Shown here in pieces: positions 1 to 11,137 of a stretch of 64,000 bases of DNA. The DNA is from Sycon ciliatum (lineage: Eukaryota > Porifera > Calcarea > Leucosolenida > Sycettidae), in assembly GCF_964019385.1 (NCBI RefSeq), contig NC_088644.1, positions 37,730,942 to 37,794,941 of the forward strand. Reading direction: 5' to 3'. Every line of letters starts with the position of its first letter. The stretch's first letter is position 1. Made by a program: the position numbers and the translations under genes. Under the pieces are notes generated by a model. The model was not told the DNA's origin. It did not search any database and was given only the letters and a program-made list of their open reading frames with translations.

Positions 1-409
1 TGGATTCAAACAACACAATTTCTATGTGTCTTCAGCAATATTTCTCAACCATCACGTTTTCGGTCTATCACTAGGTACATTGTGATTGTGCAGTACAATG
101 TGCTGATGGTGATCGTGACAGCACCGTTGATTGCCGTAGCTAGTCAAACTAGTCTCACATTAAATTTTGCTAATTTTGTTTAGCATGTTCTGTCCTCCTT
201 CTCTGTGAATAAAGGTCTTGCTTCGTACGATCGCGGTAAGATTCTGAGTAAATATTTCACCACGGTGAACGTCATCAAGCCTGCCATGTCTCTTGTACGA
301 TCTCTTTTAAAATTATTATTAATTACGTTTCTCACATCATGCCATGCATTATCAATTTGAATTCTCGAAACACTGTGTATTGCATATTGAGCAGGGGCTG
401 GTGCTTTCT

Positions 410-540
410 TGCAGGTTTTCCGAGTCGAAGGTTTGATGGACTTCTCGTGTTCTCCGAATGGCAGTCGTGAGTCTGTCAAGTGTAAAGTCACGTCCGCGGA
501 AAGGTGCGAGCTCCAGTGTGGGGAGCAAACCCTTTCTCAG
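410..540 (+). repeat. Dispersed repeat, copy 1
   Basis: A stretch containing a tract of the form GAGCTCCAGTGTGGGGAGC followed by AAACCCTTTCT recurs in inverted orientation at about 1285-1410 and in part at 19318-19362. The copies diverge by several per cent. No coding potential or termini are evident, so the class is unknown. Confidence 0.6.
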
Positions 541-970
541 CATTATCAATTCAGTATATATTTTTTTAAATCATTGCCTTCTCGCTGGATAGCATGCTGT
601 CGGCGATAACATACATGTACATGTACAATGTTCATGTAGACCTACCATATACATGTACATGTACATGATTGTACACTGTACAATGCCATGTACATAGTCA
701 AACAATTGTGTTGATATGTACATGTACATGTACATGACTATTGTAGTTCTAGCGTTCACCCATGCCTGTTCACGGTTACAAAATGAGAAGACTAGCGTCA
801 AGCAATTATGACAAACACCCACTCAGGCTAAAGTAGTAAAGGCTAGGCGTTGGAGTTTCAGATGCTCGTCTAGGGTACCGGAAGTGTTTGTATTGGGTAC
901 AACAAGCAACGATTTGCATAATAATATTGTTATCTTGCTGCTGGGTTCTGTTTCATTTCTACATCATGTA

Positions 971-1164
971 GAGTAAAACCTGTAACTAACGACCACCCCT
1001 TGCCTTGGGGCCAGAGAAAGCAGTCTTTAGTGGCAGGTGGTCCTTAGTTAGAGGGTTGCAACGCACAACCATAGTTGAATGTGATACTGTCCGTGCCTGG
1101 CGAAGTGGTGTGTAGTACCAGGCTGGTCGCTAGTCACGGTGGTCTTTAGTTACAGGTTTTACTG
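971..1164. mobile_element. 194-bp MITE with TA target-site duplication
   Basis: Both ends carry an inverted repeat of about 27 bp. The left end reads (G/C)AGTAAAACCTGTAACTAA, and its reverse complement lies at 1138-1164 with about two mismatches. TA dinucleotides flank it at 969-970 and 1165-1166. This is the organisation of a non-autonomous Tc1/mariner/pogo element. It has no ORF. Confidence 0.85.
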
Positions 1165-1284
1165 TACATGAACATGATATTGTACAATCAGTTATGTATG
1201 TGCTGTGCTGATGTCATGCAGAAAAACCGAAACCACACTGCATGTGCATGACCCTAGTGATAAGGGTACATACCTAGAAGTTAG

Positions 1285-1410
1285 GAAGGGGTTTGGTCCC
1301 CACACTGGAGCTCGCGCTATTCCGTCGACTTGACTTGACACTTGACTGACTCACGACTGCCATCCAGAGCACAGGAGAAGTCCATCGAACCTTCCACTCG
1401 TGCGGTGAGC
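1285..1410 (-). repeat. Dispersed repeat, copy 2 (inverted)
   Basis: Reverse-complement match to 410-540, including the GCTCCAGTGTGGGGA core and the adjacent CTCACGACTGCCAT block. Confidence 0.6.
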
Positions 1411-2318
1411 ACACTGAAAACCTTTCCTAATACTCATTGCCGAAGTCGCAACGACTATTTCGTACTAATACTAGAAGTTGGCATAAAATCCATTGTCCTT
1501 GTTCAATTTTGCTCTTGCCCGTATTTCGCCTGACGCCAGTGACTCTGTGAGAAAGCTGGAAAGTGTACTGGCGAAAACATTCAAGGTTTTGTTCAAGAAC
1601 CTGAAGCGTGACCATGGTGACCTTCTTTGCATTGCAGCATACAAGTACATGTACATGTACATGTACAATGTCATGTACATGTACTTGTCTCCAAGGAAAG
1701 TGTTCACGAAGATGGCACTACAGTACTAGTATTCGGAATCTATTCCTGGAAAACATTGTGCATGCAGCCGCATGCGAAACTGGTCGTTCGATCATCCGTC
1801 TGGCCGAGGGCGAGGGCGAAGTCGCCGAGGTGTCAAAGATGAAGTTGCCAAAAAAGTGACCGATCTCAACCCTGTCAATACAATCATGTACTTCGAAGTA
1901 GTAGTCATGTACATGTACATGTACATGTACATCGGTACATTGAAGGTTCGGTGAATCTTCATATCAAGTTATCAACCTTGTCTGCCGCTATCCACCAAAG
2001 CTCCTTATTAATATTATAATTATTCGGTAAATGGGTGCAGGACGCAATCATAATGATAATTGATATGCTGGCTGCCATGCAGACCACACAAAATAATTTT
2101 CCAATACACACTACAACGTACAAGCACAAATTCTGCCCGGGGGTCGGGGATTGACCACTCCTACCATCACATGTACATGTACATGTACGTGAGTAGACCT
2201 ACATGTACATGTACATGTACATTTACAATGGCTACTGCATAAGTACAAAGACTAAGCACTAGTAACTGTTAGTTTCGTTTGGAGTTAGGGGGCACAAAAT
2301 ACATGTACATGTAGTTTG

Positions 2319-2498
2319 TACACAACAGAAGGACAAGGACAATCAAGGCTTGTTTGCTGCTACTTCAAGTTTCATGCTCACGCAATCATCAGGCAACACC
2401 TTTGTTGCCTTGTTGCTTTGTTGCCTGATGATTGCGTGAGCATGAAACTTGAAGTAGCAGCAAACAAGCCTTGATTGTCCTTGTCCTTCTGTTGTGTA
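2319..2498. mobile_element. Foldback element, 80-bp arms
   Basis: Positions 2319-2398 are the reverse complement of 2419-2498, with a 20-bp loop. A related, rearranged copy lies at 13247-13545 and shares both the arm sequence and the flanking block around GTGTTGAGCACTGTCAGCAC, in opposite orientation. The shared flank shows that the mobile unit is longer than the hairpin itself. Confidence 0.85.
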
Positions 2499-3444
2499 TT
2501 ACGCTCTGCCTTTGGCTTTGTGGTGTTGAGCACTGTCAGCACTCTGGCAGTCTGGGTACGAGTACTCGTACATCCTTCGGTACATGTACAAGTCATGTAG
2601 TTTGTATCAAACTAAAGTTTTTTTTCTGAACGTTGGGGTGCACGTGACAGACTTCGACCAAAAACGAAATATTGATTTTTATTGCTGGTAATTGAGTGGT
2701 AGATCTACATTGTACATGGTGGAGTGATCTAACGAAAGATTTCGTAAACTGAAATTTGTACTTATGCCGTATATAAATCATGTAAACATGTCATGTACAA
2801 TGTAGATATCTACATTACATTTTGTACACAGTAAGTGAGTGCCGGAGTACATCTGCGCTGCACAACCAATGACGCAAAACCGTTGAATGAATGATCGCTC
2901 AATAACACCACCGTCGCTGCCTTTTATTTGTGCGTATACATGTAGATCTACATGATTGTAATGTAGTAGATCTACTCGAACCTTCAGTGCTTTACTTCAC
3001 AGTCTTCAGCGACACATGCGACATAATGCAGTTGCAGCTGTGCCGCGTCCCGTTTGTCCGGCCATGCCAGTAGCTACAGTGTGTCCCACGGAGAAGATCC
3101 AACTCGAGTAGAGTCCTAAATTAAAATCCCACATCTGGATTTCTTTTCTGCAACACTGGAGGTGGAGTGCTGTGGGGAGAGAGACAGGTGAGGTGGTGTT
3201 CGAAACCGCGCGAGCTGTCAATCGGAAGCAAGAGCTGTTTAATCACATCTACTCTCTGACTTCAGTAATTAGTCCTAGCCTAGACCTGGGATTTTCAGGA
3301 GGGAAATCAGGTTCTCCGGACCGTGTTTGCTTCGCGCTTCGCCGCACTGCAAGTGCAAGGAGATTTCGGATCACAGCCAGCCCTGCGCTGATGCCATGAA
3401 GAAGATTTGTGACGATTTATTTATAGGGCTTGAGGACGTGAGCC

Positions 3445-6400
3445 ATGGCGATGTCAATCGCGTGGCCTATGTCGCTAATAGTGTATTCTGCATGCGTCGT
3501 GCTTAGTCTTCAGCTCGCTGTCAGTGCCGCTCAATCTCAGCGTAGTCGGAGGAGTCCTGATTTGACTGGGGACGACTCGGTCATCGAGAGACGGACTTTT
3601 CCCTGCATGTGGAACATTGACCCTGGTACGAGCGGCGAAATAGCGGAGCTGCTGAAACCGCACATGCCGGGGAAACGTCTCAAATGCTACGGATACTCTC
3701 CGCTGAGTCGCGCTCAGGTTACGGCGGGTACAACCATGCTATCTGTGGCTCTGATGCCACTATATGGGCCTACATCAGAGGCAGCGAAACCAGATGAATG
3801 TACGAATCCCAGGTTCCATCTCATGGTACAGCTGGTTGAAGCCATGAAGCTACTGCTAGAGGATGCTTTGCAGAACAGCTCTCTCCTAGCACAAACCTTA
3901 CATGGGGTTGAAATACATGATTCGTGTGGACTGGCGGTTGCAACTTATGATGGGGCAATGAGAATGATCGGCCGTTATTCGACCGAAGCGAAGACACTAT
4001 GTAATGAGAAACGCCGCAGCGAACTGGCCACGGGTGTCGTCAACCCACAAGCGCAGTGCAGTTTAGATACGGGCCCACCGCACATCGGAGCCCTGATCGG
4101 ACCAGGCCTGAGCAAGGGCGTGGATGCTGCTACCTCCGCACTGAGCGTTTACCAAGTACCGCACATCTCCTACTGGGCGACTTCTGACGAGTTCATCGAC
4201 AAGTTCGACTTTCCGTACCTCTTCCGCACGGCATCGACCGACCAGCACGCGGCAGTGGCCATCACGGACATCTTGCGTCACTATGGTTGGCACTACGTTG
4301 CATTACTCCGCGGCCGGGACCCTGCGGCACGGGCTGATGCGGCGGACACGTTCCGTGCCGTCATCTCCAAGCACCCAATATGCTTGGCGATGGATGAACG
4401 TTTCACCCGGCAGGACAAAGAGAAGATCCGCTTCATCATACGCAGGCTAGTCCTGGGAGCAGATGATTCGCCGTTCAACACACCCACAGTGGTGGTATGC
4501 ATCGGCGGTTATCTATACGTTAAAGAAATCTTCGCTGAGATGAAGAAGATGGCGGCGGAAAGTAGCGTATTCCAGGCACAGCTTGCCCGTAAACACCTTG
4601 TCTGGATTGCTAGTGATGGCTGGTTAGGCTCTGCTCCGAGAATCCTGCCCCCACCCAATCTCTGCCAGGATGTGCAGAACCGGTCGGAGTGTCTTGGCCA
4701 TCACACCGTCATTGGGCCGCTGTTTCGCGTGCCGCAGGTGTTCATCGAGGACGCACGCAACTTCGCACGACGTTTACACACTCACCTCGGCAGTCTGCAC
4801 GTCACAGAGGAAAGTGTCGTGAAGAACCCATGGCTGGCTATTGCCTGGCAGAAGTATTTCAACTGCTGCCTTGACTTCTGGGGCGAGGTGCCGAATTGCC
4901 GGAGCTGTGATACATCCAAATCAGTGGGCGATGTATTCGGTTCTCCCGTTATGCCACCCATATCATCTGGCAGTCTGTGGATAGCTGTCCAAGCGGCGTT
5001 TCGCATGTTTGAGAACATCGCAGCGGACATTGTTCGCCGGAACCTGATGAACGAGTTCCCCAGCGGCCGCGCCCTGCGACAGCTGATTCAGAACATAACT
5101 CTGGCGTGTCGAGACGGCAAAGGGCGAAGCGCAACATGCCAGGTGTTTCATGCACGCCAGGAGATAGCGCCCAGCTATAGCATCAATGCTGTTGTGGCAC
5201 AGAACGATGGGGTTTGGCATCTGCTGGAGATTGGGAACTGGGAGGCGTCGGACACCGGCGCTGCCGAAGGTTACATTTCGATCACGTGGAACAAGACGAA
5301 GCCCGCCGGTCTGCATCTATGGGCGAATGGCAGTCCGGAGACGCCTACGTCCACCTGCTCTGAACCGTGCAGCGGCGGCAGAGTGCAAACGCAGAGTTAC
5401 AACGGCAATCAGATCCACTACAACTTGGCGCGGTGCTGCTGGATCTGTGTCGTGTGCCCGGCTCGCCAGTATAGCACGGGAGATGCTTGCCAGCCGTGCG
5501 CCGATGGCTTCACGGCCAACCGCAACCAGTCGCAGTGCGTGCGACTCGAGAAGTATGTCTACACGTTCTCGTCCACGCCAGCGATAGTCATACTCACCCT
5601 GACTGGAGTGGGCGTGATGAGTACTATTATAACGGCCGTGATACTCATTGCTTGGAGAGCTAGCCCCATTGTCAAGATGGCCAACTGTCAACTCAGCATG
5701 GTGACATTGCTCTTCGTCTTTCTTGGTAAATCAAGCACAATCCTAATATTCACCGAACCAAACATACGCAACTGCTCAGTGTCCTTTGTGGTGGTCACGT
5801 CCATATTTCTGACTTCAATATTCACGATTTTGATCCGATACCTGCGCGTCATATCCTCCAGCCGGTTGTATCGCAGCATCGGTCCGAAGTTGCGAGCACG
5901 TTCGCGGCGTGTCGCCAAGACATTCGCAAAGCAGATGAAATTGCTAGTGGTCCTGAGCTCGGGCCTGCTTCTCCTGCTCATCCTGGTTGTGATCATCGAG
6001 CCGGTAAAGGCTCATGAGCGAGAGGTGGCCATGGCATCGCAGGTGGAGCTGCACCGCTACTGCAGAGTGTGGTTGTTCTATACCGTCCCTGCGTGTATGC
6101 TGTCCCTGGCTATCCTGTTCGGCTTGCTCTTCTTGGCCTACGCGATACGCCGGCTGAAGCTCTCGTTGCTTGAGCACCGCGGAACCGTGCACAGCGAGGC
6201 CGTTCTCCTCGGTTACCTGACCATCGTCCTATGTATTCTGAATTCATCGCTCGTTCTAGGCGCCTCGTTGACGGATGAAGTTGTCAGACGTATCATGTTC
6301 GCCATTTTGATCAATATCCACAACGATGCCATTCTCACCATTCTCTTCTTCCCTAGGATCTACGCGATTTTCTTCTCCACTCCCGGCACACCTCGCGACT

Positions 6401-6858
6401 TTGCCTCCGAAGCAGACATGCGCTATGCCCGGCCTAGGTCGCTCGTCACCCTGAACTCACCAGACTGGGAGCGTCGCCAATGGTCGTTTAACCAGGCATC
6501 GACTGGAAGTCCGCTCGGTGTGTGCAAAGAGCTTGGTGACTCGCTTGAGTCCATTGACTTCAGAGACAATGGACACAGTGCCAGTAGCACACGTGCCAAG
6601 AAGGCTCTGAGAAAGACCAGTTTCATCAGTGTCGATCTTCTCTCCAGAAGAGCGCAGAGCCTGCTCAAGCGCCCCACACAACGACGTGCCTCATCTTTCA
6701 CCACCCCGGCTAGACTACCTGCAGCTGAAAGTCCGATTACCCTTGGTCACCATGACGCCAATGGAAAAGTTTTACCTGCAGTGACTCTTAGTACTGATTC
6801 TCCTTTTGCTTCCAGCGCTCAATCCAACGACTACCTATTGTTTGAGTATTCACTTTGA
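3445..6858 (+). CDS. Class C GPCR, metabotropic glutamate receptor-like (intronless)
   Basis: This is a 1137-residue single-exon receptor expected at the plasma membrane. It starts with a hydrophobic signal peptide (about residues 1-29). A bilobed ligand-binding (Venus flytrap, ANF_receptor) ectodomain follows to about residue 630. It contains SYWATSDE (about 242-249), aligning with the mGluR SYASTS ligand loop, and IASDGW (about 386-391), matching the mGluR SDGW motif with its ligand-contacting Asp. A cysteine-rich NCD3G-type domain spans about 638-698 (CSEPC, CCWIC, CPARQY, CQPC). Seven membrane segments fill about 711-978 and end in FFPRIYAIFF, equivalent to the mGluR TM7 P(K/R)xY motif. 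The tail of about 160 residues is Ser/Arg-rich. The cysteine-rich domain excludes a GABA-B receptor. Whether glutamate is the ligand is uncertain. A paralogue lies downstream at 15727. The absence of introns suggests a retrocopy or a lineage-specific intronless expansion. Confidence 0.93.
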   Translation: MAMSIAWPMSLIVYSACVVLSLQLAVSAAQSQRSRRSPDLTGDDSVIERRTFPCMWNIDPGTSGEIAELLKPHMPGKRLKCYGYSPLSRAQVTAGTTMLSVALMPLYGPTSEAAKPDECTNPRFHLMVQLVEAMKLLLEDALQNSSLLAQTLHGVEIHDSCGLAVATYDGAMRMIGRYSTEAKTLCNEKRRSELATGVVNPQAQCSLDTGPPHIGALIGPGLSKGVDAATSALSVYQVPHISYWATSDEFIDKFDFPYLFRTASTDQHAAVAITDILRHYGWHYVALLRGRDPAARADAADTFRAVISKHPICLAMDERFTRQDKEKIRFIIRRLVLGADDSPFNTPTVVVCIGGYLYVKEIFAEMKKMAAESSVFQAQLARKHLVWIASDGWLGSAPRILPPPNLCQDVQNRSECLGHHTVIGPLFRVPQVFIEDARNFARRLHTHLGSLHVTEESVVKNPWLAIAWQKYFNCCLDFWGEVPNCRSCDTSKSVGDVFGSPVMPPISSGSLWIAVQAAFRMFENIAADIVRRNLMNEFPSGRALRQLIQNITLACRDGKGRSATCQVFHARQEIAPSYSINAVVAQNDGVWHLLEIGNWEASDTGAAEGYISITWNKTKPAGLHLWANGSPETPTSTCSEPCSGGRVQTQSYNGNQIHYNLARCCWICVVCPARQYSTGDACQPCADGFTANRNQSQCVRLEKYVYTFSSTPAIVILTLTGVGVMSTIITAVILIAWRASPIVKMANCQLSMVTLLFVFLGKSSTILIFTEPNIRNCSVSFVVVTSIFLTSIFTILIRYLRVISSSRLYRSIGPKLRARSRRVAKTFAKQMKLLVVLSSGLLLLLILVVIIEPVKAHEREVAMASQVELHRYCRVWLFYTVPACMLSLAILFGLLFLAYAIRRLKLSLLEHRGTVHSEAVLLGYLTIVLCILNSSLVLGASLTDEVVRRIMFAILINIHNDAILTILFFPRIYAIFFSTPGTPRDFASEADMRYARPRSLVTLNSPDWERRQWSFNQASTGSPLGVCKELGDSLESIDFRDNGHSASSTRAKKALRKTSFISVDLLSRRAQSLLKRPTQRRASSFTTPARLPAAESPITLGHHDANGKVLPAVTLSTDSPFASSAQSNDYLLFEYSL

Positions 6859-7098
6859 TTTTGACTTCTGATAAATTATGTCTGAACTATTGATAAAGTC
6901 CATGCAAAACCCAGAGTTATTTGAAGATTATAATTACACTGGATGAGAGGAGTATTTCTATGGATTTGTACATGGATGAAATATTTTTTTGCAGTTCTTA
7001 TAACTTATTGTTCAGATTTTATCCAGCGAAACAAATGACCAGGAACATGGCGTGGAACGTAATCTCGTGATTACAGTGCGACTGTGATGTGTGCATGC

Positions 7099-7167
<69 letters not shown>

Positions 7168-8845
7168 CGTGTGTGTGTGTGTGTGTGTGTGTTTGCTGTC
7201 TGTCTGTCTGTTGGTGTGACCTAACTGTGTGTTTACTGTCTGTCTGTTTGCCTGTCTGTGTGACTTAACGGTGTGTTTCTGTGTGAAGATCCCAAGAACA
7301 ATTATGCTGAGTTGCAGACACCTATTTCTTTCACAGCACGATTCCAGCCACGTCACCTACTCGTAGCAAGTAGTTGTGTATTCTTTGTGACACCTATTTC
7401 CTGGCAGGTCTTGGCTATAGAAGACTACTGGTTCTGATGTATTTTGATAGCTTGCCATCGAACTTCGGCCAGTACTACTTGCACTACAGTATTCACTTCG
7501 TCTTGCCCGGGTTAGACATGGGCAAGTTGCTATTCAGGGATGGTGTGCCCGCCTTTCGGCACCGGGAATACAGCTCCATGGATCTTACGCCGGGCCACCT
7601 AGCACTTGCGCCCTGTACCATTCTATCACTAGCAATCTACAAGCACAAGTGATAGCCATGGCCATTCGACATGCGGCGTTTACATCCTACTTGCCACGAC
7701 ATGATTCTACAATGATTATGTGTACCTACTGTGGTGGGATCAGCAGTCTGGTAGTAATGTGCGATCAGTGTCTTGCACAAGCTGTGACGTTTCACAACTT
7801 CAAAGTACAATGTTGTGTATTGGACGCTTTATAGCAGCATATCACTGGAGTACAGTTCATACTGTACCGCTTTTTCCTTTTGAAGGTGTCGCCTTCCCCT
7901 TGCCATTTCCCAGCCCAAGCCGAAACTCGAGTGGTAATCGACGATACGCCAGCCCCCTTTACATCACCAACGGAGGGCATCGACATCGACAGGCTGACAT
8001 TCATGCAAGCTAGCCAGCTGCAGGGAGATAACATCGTATGATGTAGTAGACTGGCATTCGACCGCATCCAGTGCCTCTGGTCTTCGGGCGACTTCCAGAT
8101 GTCCTACACAACTAAAACAAAACAGCACAGGAAGGACTATCTCCCCAGCTACAGTATGCATTTGCCTCCAAGTCCAACGCGGGCAGAGTATTTGTACCAG
8201 GTACACCAATATTGTGTACTTGGTGCTGACCTCCGGCACTTCCCTCGGCCACCTCGTTCTCAAGATCCGTCCAAAGCCAAAGGTCAAGCTCAGGATATAA
8301 CTTATAAGTCAGAGAACACGCTGTCCTTGTGCTGCGAATTAACGTAGGAAAGGCATTTTCTTCATGCCCATGATGAGCTATTGTCTTTGGGAGAGACCAG
8401 CTTCGTGGCTGTCTGTGTGCTTGGGACGGAACAGGTCAGACAGGACAAGGCACGAAGAAAGATTCCGGAATGTCGATGCACCTTGGCCATGGCAGCAGTC
8501 ATGATGACCAAGGCAATTCCCATGCCATGGGCCATGGGAATGGTAGAGTGACTGATGTTTCAAGTTTCAAACGATGCACACAAACACATACCGGTATGCA
8601 GTATAGCCATCATTCTATGGATTTACTCGAAGTCGCTAGATCTCCGGACAGCAAACTGTTTCGATCTTCTCAGGTCTCATCACTGAATAGGCTCAGACTA
8701 GAGCATCAGTGTATCAGTGTGGCCGTGTCGACTCGAAGCATTGCTATTGGAGCGATTTCGGGCTTTTGCGTACTTCATCACTGTACAACGTGCTCTAAAT
8801 CCTCACACTCTTTCGAGGACAGAATCGAAATGTACCAATAATTAA
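6859..8845. other. Intergenic region after first receptor
   Basis: No supported gene. The stretch holds a long (GT)n microsatellite at 7104-7192, and then three degenerate copies of a unit of about 50 bp with TGTCTGTCTG and TGTGACTTAAC motifs up to about 7285. The rest (7290-8845) contains only short overlapping open frames with no recognisable domain. It ends at the TTAA target site of the nested element at 8850. Confidence 0.6.
7104..7192. repeat. (GT)n microsatellite
   Basis: Almost uninterrupted GT dinucleotides over about 88 bases, with a few GC substitutions, located about 245 bases past the stop codon of the first receptor gene. Confidence 0.95.
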
Positions 8846-9428
8846 TTAAAGGGGAAGTTAAGGCAAAAATTAAAATTTCACCAGTTGTAGTCTTCGGGGT
8901 GCTGAGTCGAATGGTCTTGGTCCGAGAAAGCTGAGACGCTCCCTTCCTACTTGAATCCCAATCGAACTCGCGCACTTCCACCGAAACTGGGTGACTGCGC
9001 CCTACTAGATGGGGATTTGTATGCAAAATGTCACTAAAAGCGCCATTTCGTTCTTATAAAAGCACGGATGACCGCGATTGGCCCATATGTTGTAGTCTTT
9101 TGGACGCTGAGTCGACTGGTTTTGGTCCGAAAAGGCTGCGATGCAGCGTTCCTCCTTTATTCCCAATCGAACATGGTTGAACAAGCGGTCACGTGCTCCT
9201 GGGTGCCAAAATCACCTGGTCACCACGCCAGCAGGCGACAACTTATTTATTTATTTATTTATTCAACATCTCCTGGCCCGTCCGAAGACTGCCAATAAAC
9301 ATGAGAGGTCAGGTGATAGCCAACCACGGCAAGCTAAAAGGGAAAAAAGAAAAGAAAGATGCTGTCAGAGAGGGAAAGGAGATAGGGAGAGAAAAAAAGA
9401 AAGGGAGGCACATTAATAATACATGGGA

Positions 9429-10268
9429 TCACTTCGGATGAGACAGTGTGGAAAGCTGGACTGTGAATTTCCTGATATCCTGGCATGTCTTAATGCTAGT
9501 AGGCAGGTTAGACCAAAGGGAGTATGCTGAGAAGAAAGGGGATTTCAAAAACAGAGAGGAACTAGCTCGGGGCAGTGATAAGGCATTGCGTGTTGGTCTA
9601 GTGGTAACAAACCAGTTGTACTTGGCAATATGTTTCGGGACTTGGGCTAGGAAGATTTTTTGCACAAGGATACAAAGATGCTGCTGATGTCGGGCAAGAA
9701 GAGGGTGCGTGGAAGCAAGTTTATAAAGACAAAGGGAGGCAAATGTTTGGTCTTTTCGAAACAGAATTTTCAGAAGCAAGCGTTGATGTACCTCCAGTCT
9801 GTGGAGTAAAGTCTGAGACAACCCGCACCAAGCTATATCGCAATAGTCAAATATAGGCAAAATGTACGACTTAAAGAACAATTTTCTGCAGTTATCATTC
9901 AAGTGTTGGCAGTGGGGTTGTAGCATACCTAAGGACGCACTCGCACGCTTGCACACAGACTGGACTTGTGGAGACCAGGAGAGTTGGCGGTCGAGAATAA
10001 CGCCCAGGTGCTTGTGCTCGTAACAACTTTAATAGGTGTACTATTTAGACCAGGAAAATACAGAAGTTGAGTGGGGGGCGAGGGAGAGAAGAACATGGCC
10101 TCGGTTTTGGCGAGGTTAGGCTTCAGTTTCCAGGTTTCCATCCATGTTACTGTAGCGTTGACCCCGGACTGCATGGAGGCCGTGAGGTTGTCTGCCGAGC
10201 TGTCGGAGCACATCAGAGCAGTGTCGTCAGCAAAAAGACTTGCATTTGGTACAAGGGCTGGCAAGTCA
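9429..10268 (-). pseudogene. LINE reverse transcriptase, C-terminal part (frameshifted)
   Basis: Continuation of the reverse transcriptase after the foldback insertion. SLFADDTALM is the catalytic YxDD-equivalent box, followed by KPNLAKTEAM. A frameshift near 9956-10010 moves the reading into a second frame, which continues with YILPIFDYCDIAWCG and the usual C-terminal region of this LINE group. The stop is at about 9429, followed by a short 3' UTR and the (AAAT)n tail. Confidence 0.88.
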
Positions 10269-10272
10269 TTAA

Positions 10273-11133
10273 AGGGGAAGTATACCCTAAAATCAAATTT
10301 TCACCAGTTGTAGTCTTCTGGGTGCTGAGTCGAATGGTCTTGGTCCGAGGAAGCTGCGACGCTCCCTTCCTACTTGAATCCCAATCGAACTCGCGCACTT
10401 CCACCGAAACTGGGTGACTGCGCCCTACTAGATGGGGATTTGTATGCAAAATGTCACTAAAAGCGCCATTTCGTTCTTATAAAAGCACGGATGACCGCGA
10501 TTGGCCCATATGTTGTAGTCTTTTGGATGCTGAGTCGACTGGTTTTGGTCCGAAAAGGCTGCGATGCGGCGTTCCTCCTTTATTCCCAATCGAACATGGT
10601 TGAACAAGTGGTCACGTGCTCCTGGGTGCCCAAATCACCTGGTCACCGCGCCAGCAGGCGACAACTTTCACACCAAGGTTCAACTCGAGTTCAACTCGAG
10701 TGACAGGACTGCACCCAAAAAAGGTCAAACACGCTAGTAAGTTGTACCCTGCAGGCACGGTGACCAGGTGACTGGTGTACGCAGGAGCACGTGACCGCTT
10801 CTTCAACCATGTTCGATTGGGAATAAAGGAGGAACGCTGCATCGCAGCCTTTTCGGACCAAAACCAGTCGACTCAGCGTCCAAAAGACTACAACATATGG
10901 GCCAATCGCGGTCATCCGTGCTTTTATAAGAACGAAATGGCGCTTTTAGTGACATTTTGCATACAAATCCCCATCTAGTAGGGCGCAGTCACCCAGTTTC
11001 GGTGGAAGTGCGCGAGTTCGATTGGGATTCAAGTAGGAAGGGAGCGTCTCAGCTTCCTCGGACCAAGACCATTCGACTCAGCACCCCGAAGACTACAACT
11101 GGTGAAAATTTGATTTTAGGGTATACTTCCCCT
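10273..11133. mobile_element. Inner complete foldback element (861 bp) inside the LINE
   Basis: The arms of about 395 bp (10273-10667 and 10739-11133) are reverse complements separated by a spacer of about 70 bp containing TTCAACTCGAG repeats. Termini are AGGGGAAGTATACCC and its complement. TTAA flanks both sides (10269-10272 and 11134-11137). It splits the LINE reverse transcriptase between LLYV and NDLPAL, and removing it with one TTAA restores that reading frame. It encodes nothing convincing. Confidence 0.9.
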
Positions 11134-11137
11134 TTAA

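Larger units (their letters stand above)
610..2600. repeat. Cluster of (TACATG)n / ACATGTAC tracts
   Basis: The self-complementary hexamer TACATG recurs in short perfect runs near 613-632, 650-666, 717-734, 1645-1686, 1907-1932, 2170-2188, 2200-2222 and 2301-2313. Further copies occur at 13649-13670, about 25877, 29322 and 29860. The unit contains GTAC and CATG palindromes, so each run can form a cruciform. These look like a dispersed microsatellite rather than one decayed array. Confidence 0.85.
1..3444. other. Gene-poor upstream region with dispersed repeats
   Basis: I see no convincing gene. Open frames are short and overlap repeats. The region holds many short (TACATG)n tracts, one TA-flanked MITE at 971-1164, one foldback at 2319-2498, and two inverted copies of a dispersed repeat (about 410-540 and 1285-1410). 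The last few hundred bases before 3445 presumably contain the 5' UTR and promoter of the first receptor, but I cannot point to a core promoter motif. Confidence 0.6.

Noticed and set aside
7012..7356. Long minus-strand open frame rich in His/Thr
   Set aside because: It is translation of the (GT)n microsatellite, not a protein.
10612..10915. Open frames repeated between foldback copies (beginning MTAIGPYVVVFW or MHTNPHLVGRSH)
   Set aside because: They recur because the foldback arms recur, on both strands, with no domain. They are shadows of non-coding repeat sequence.
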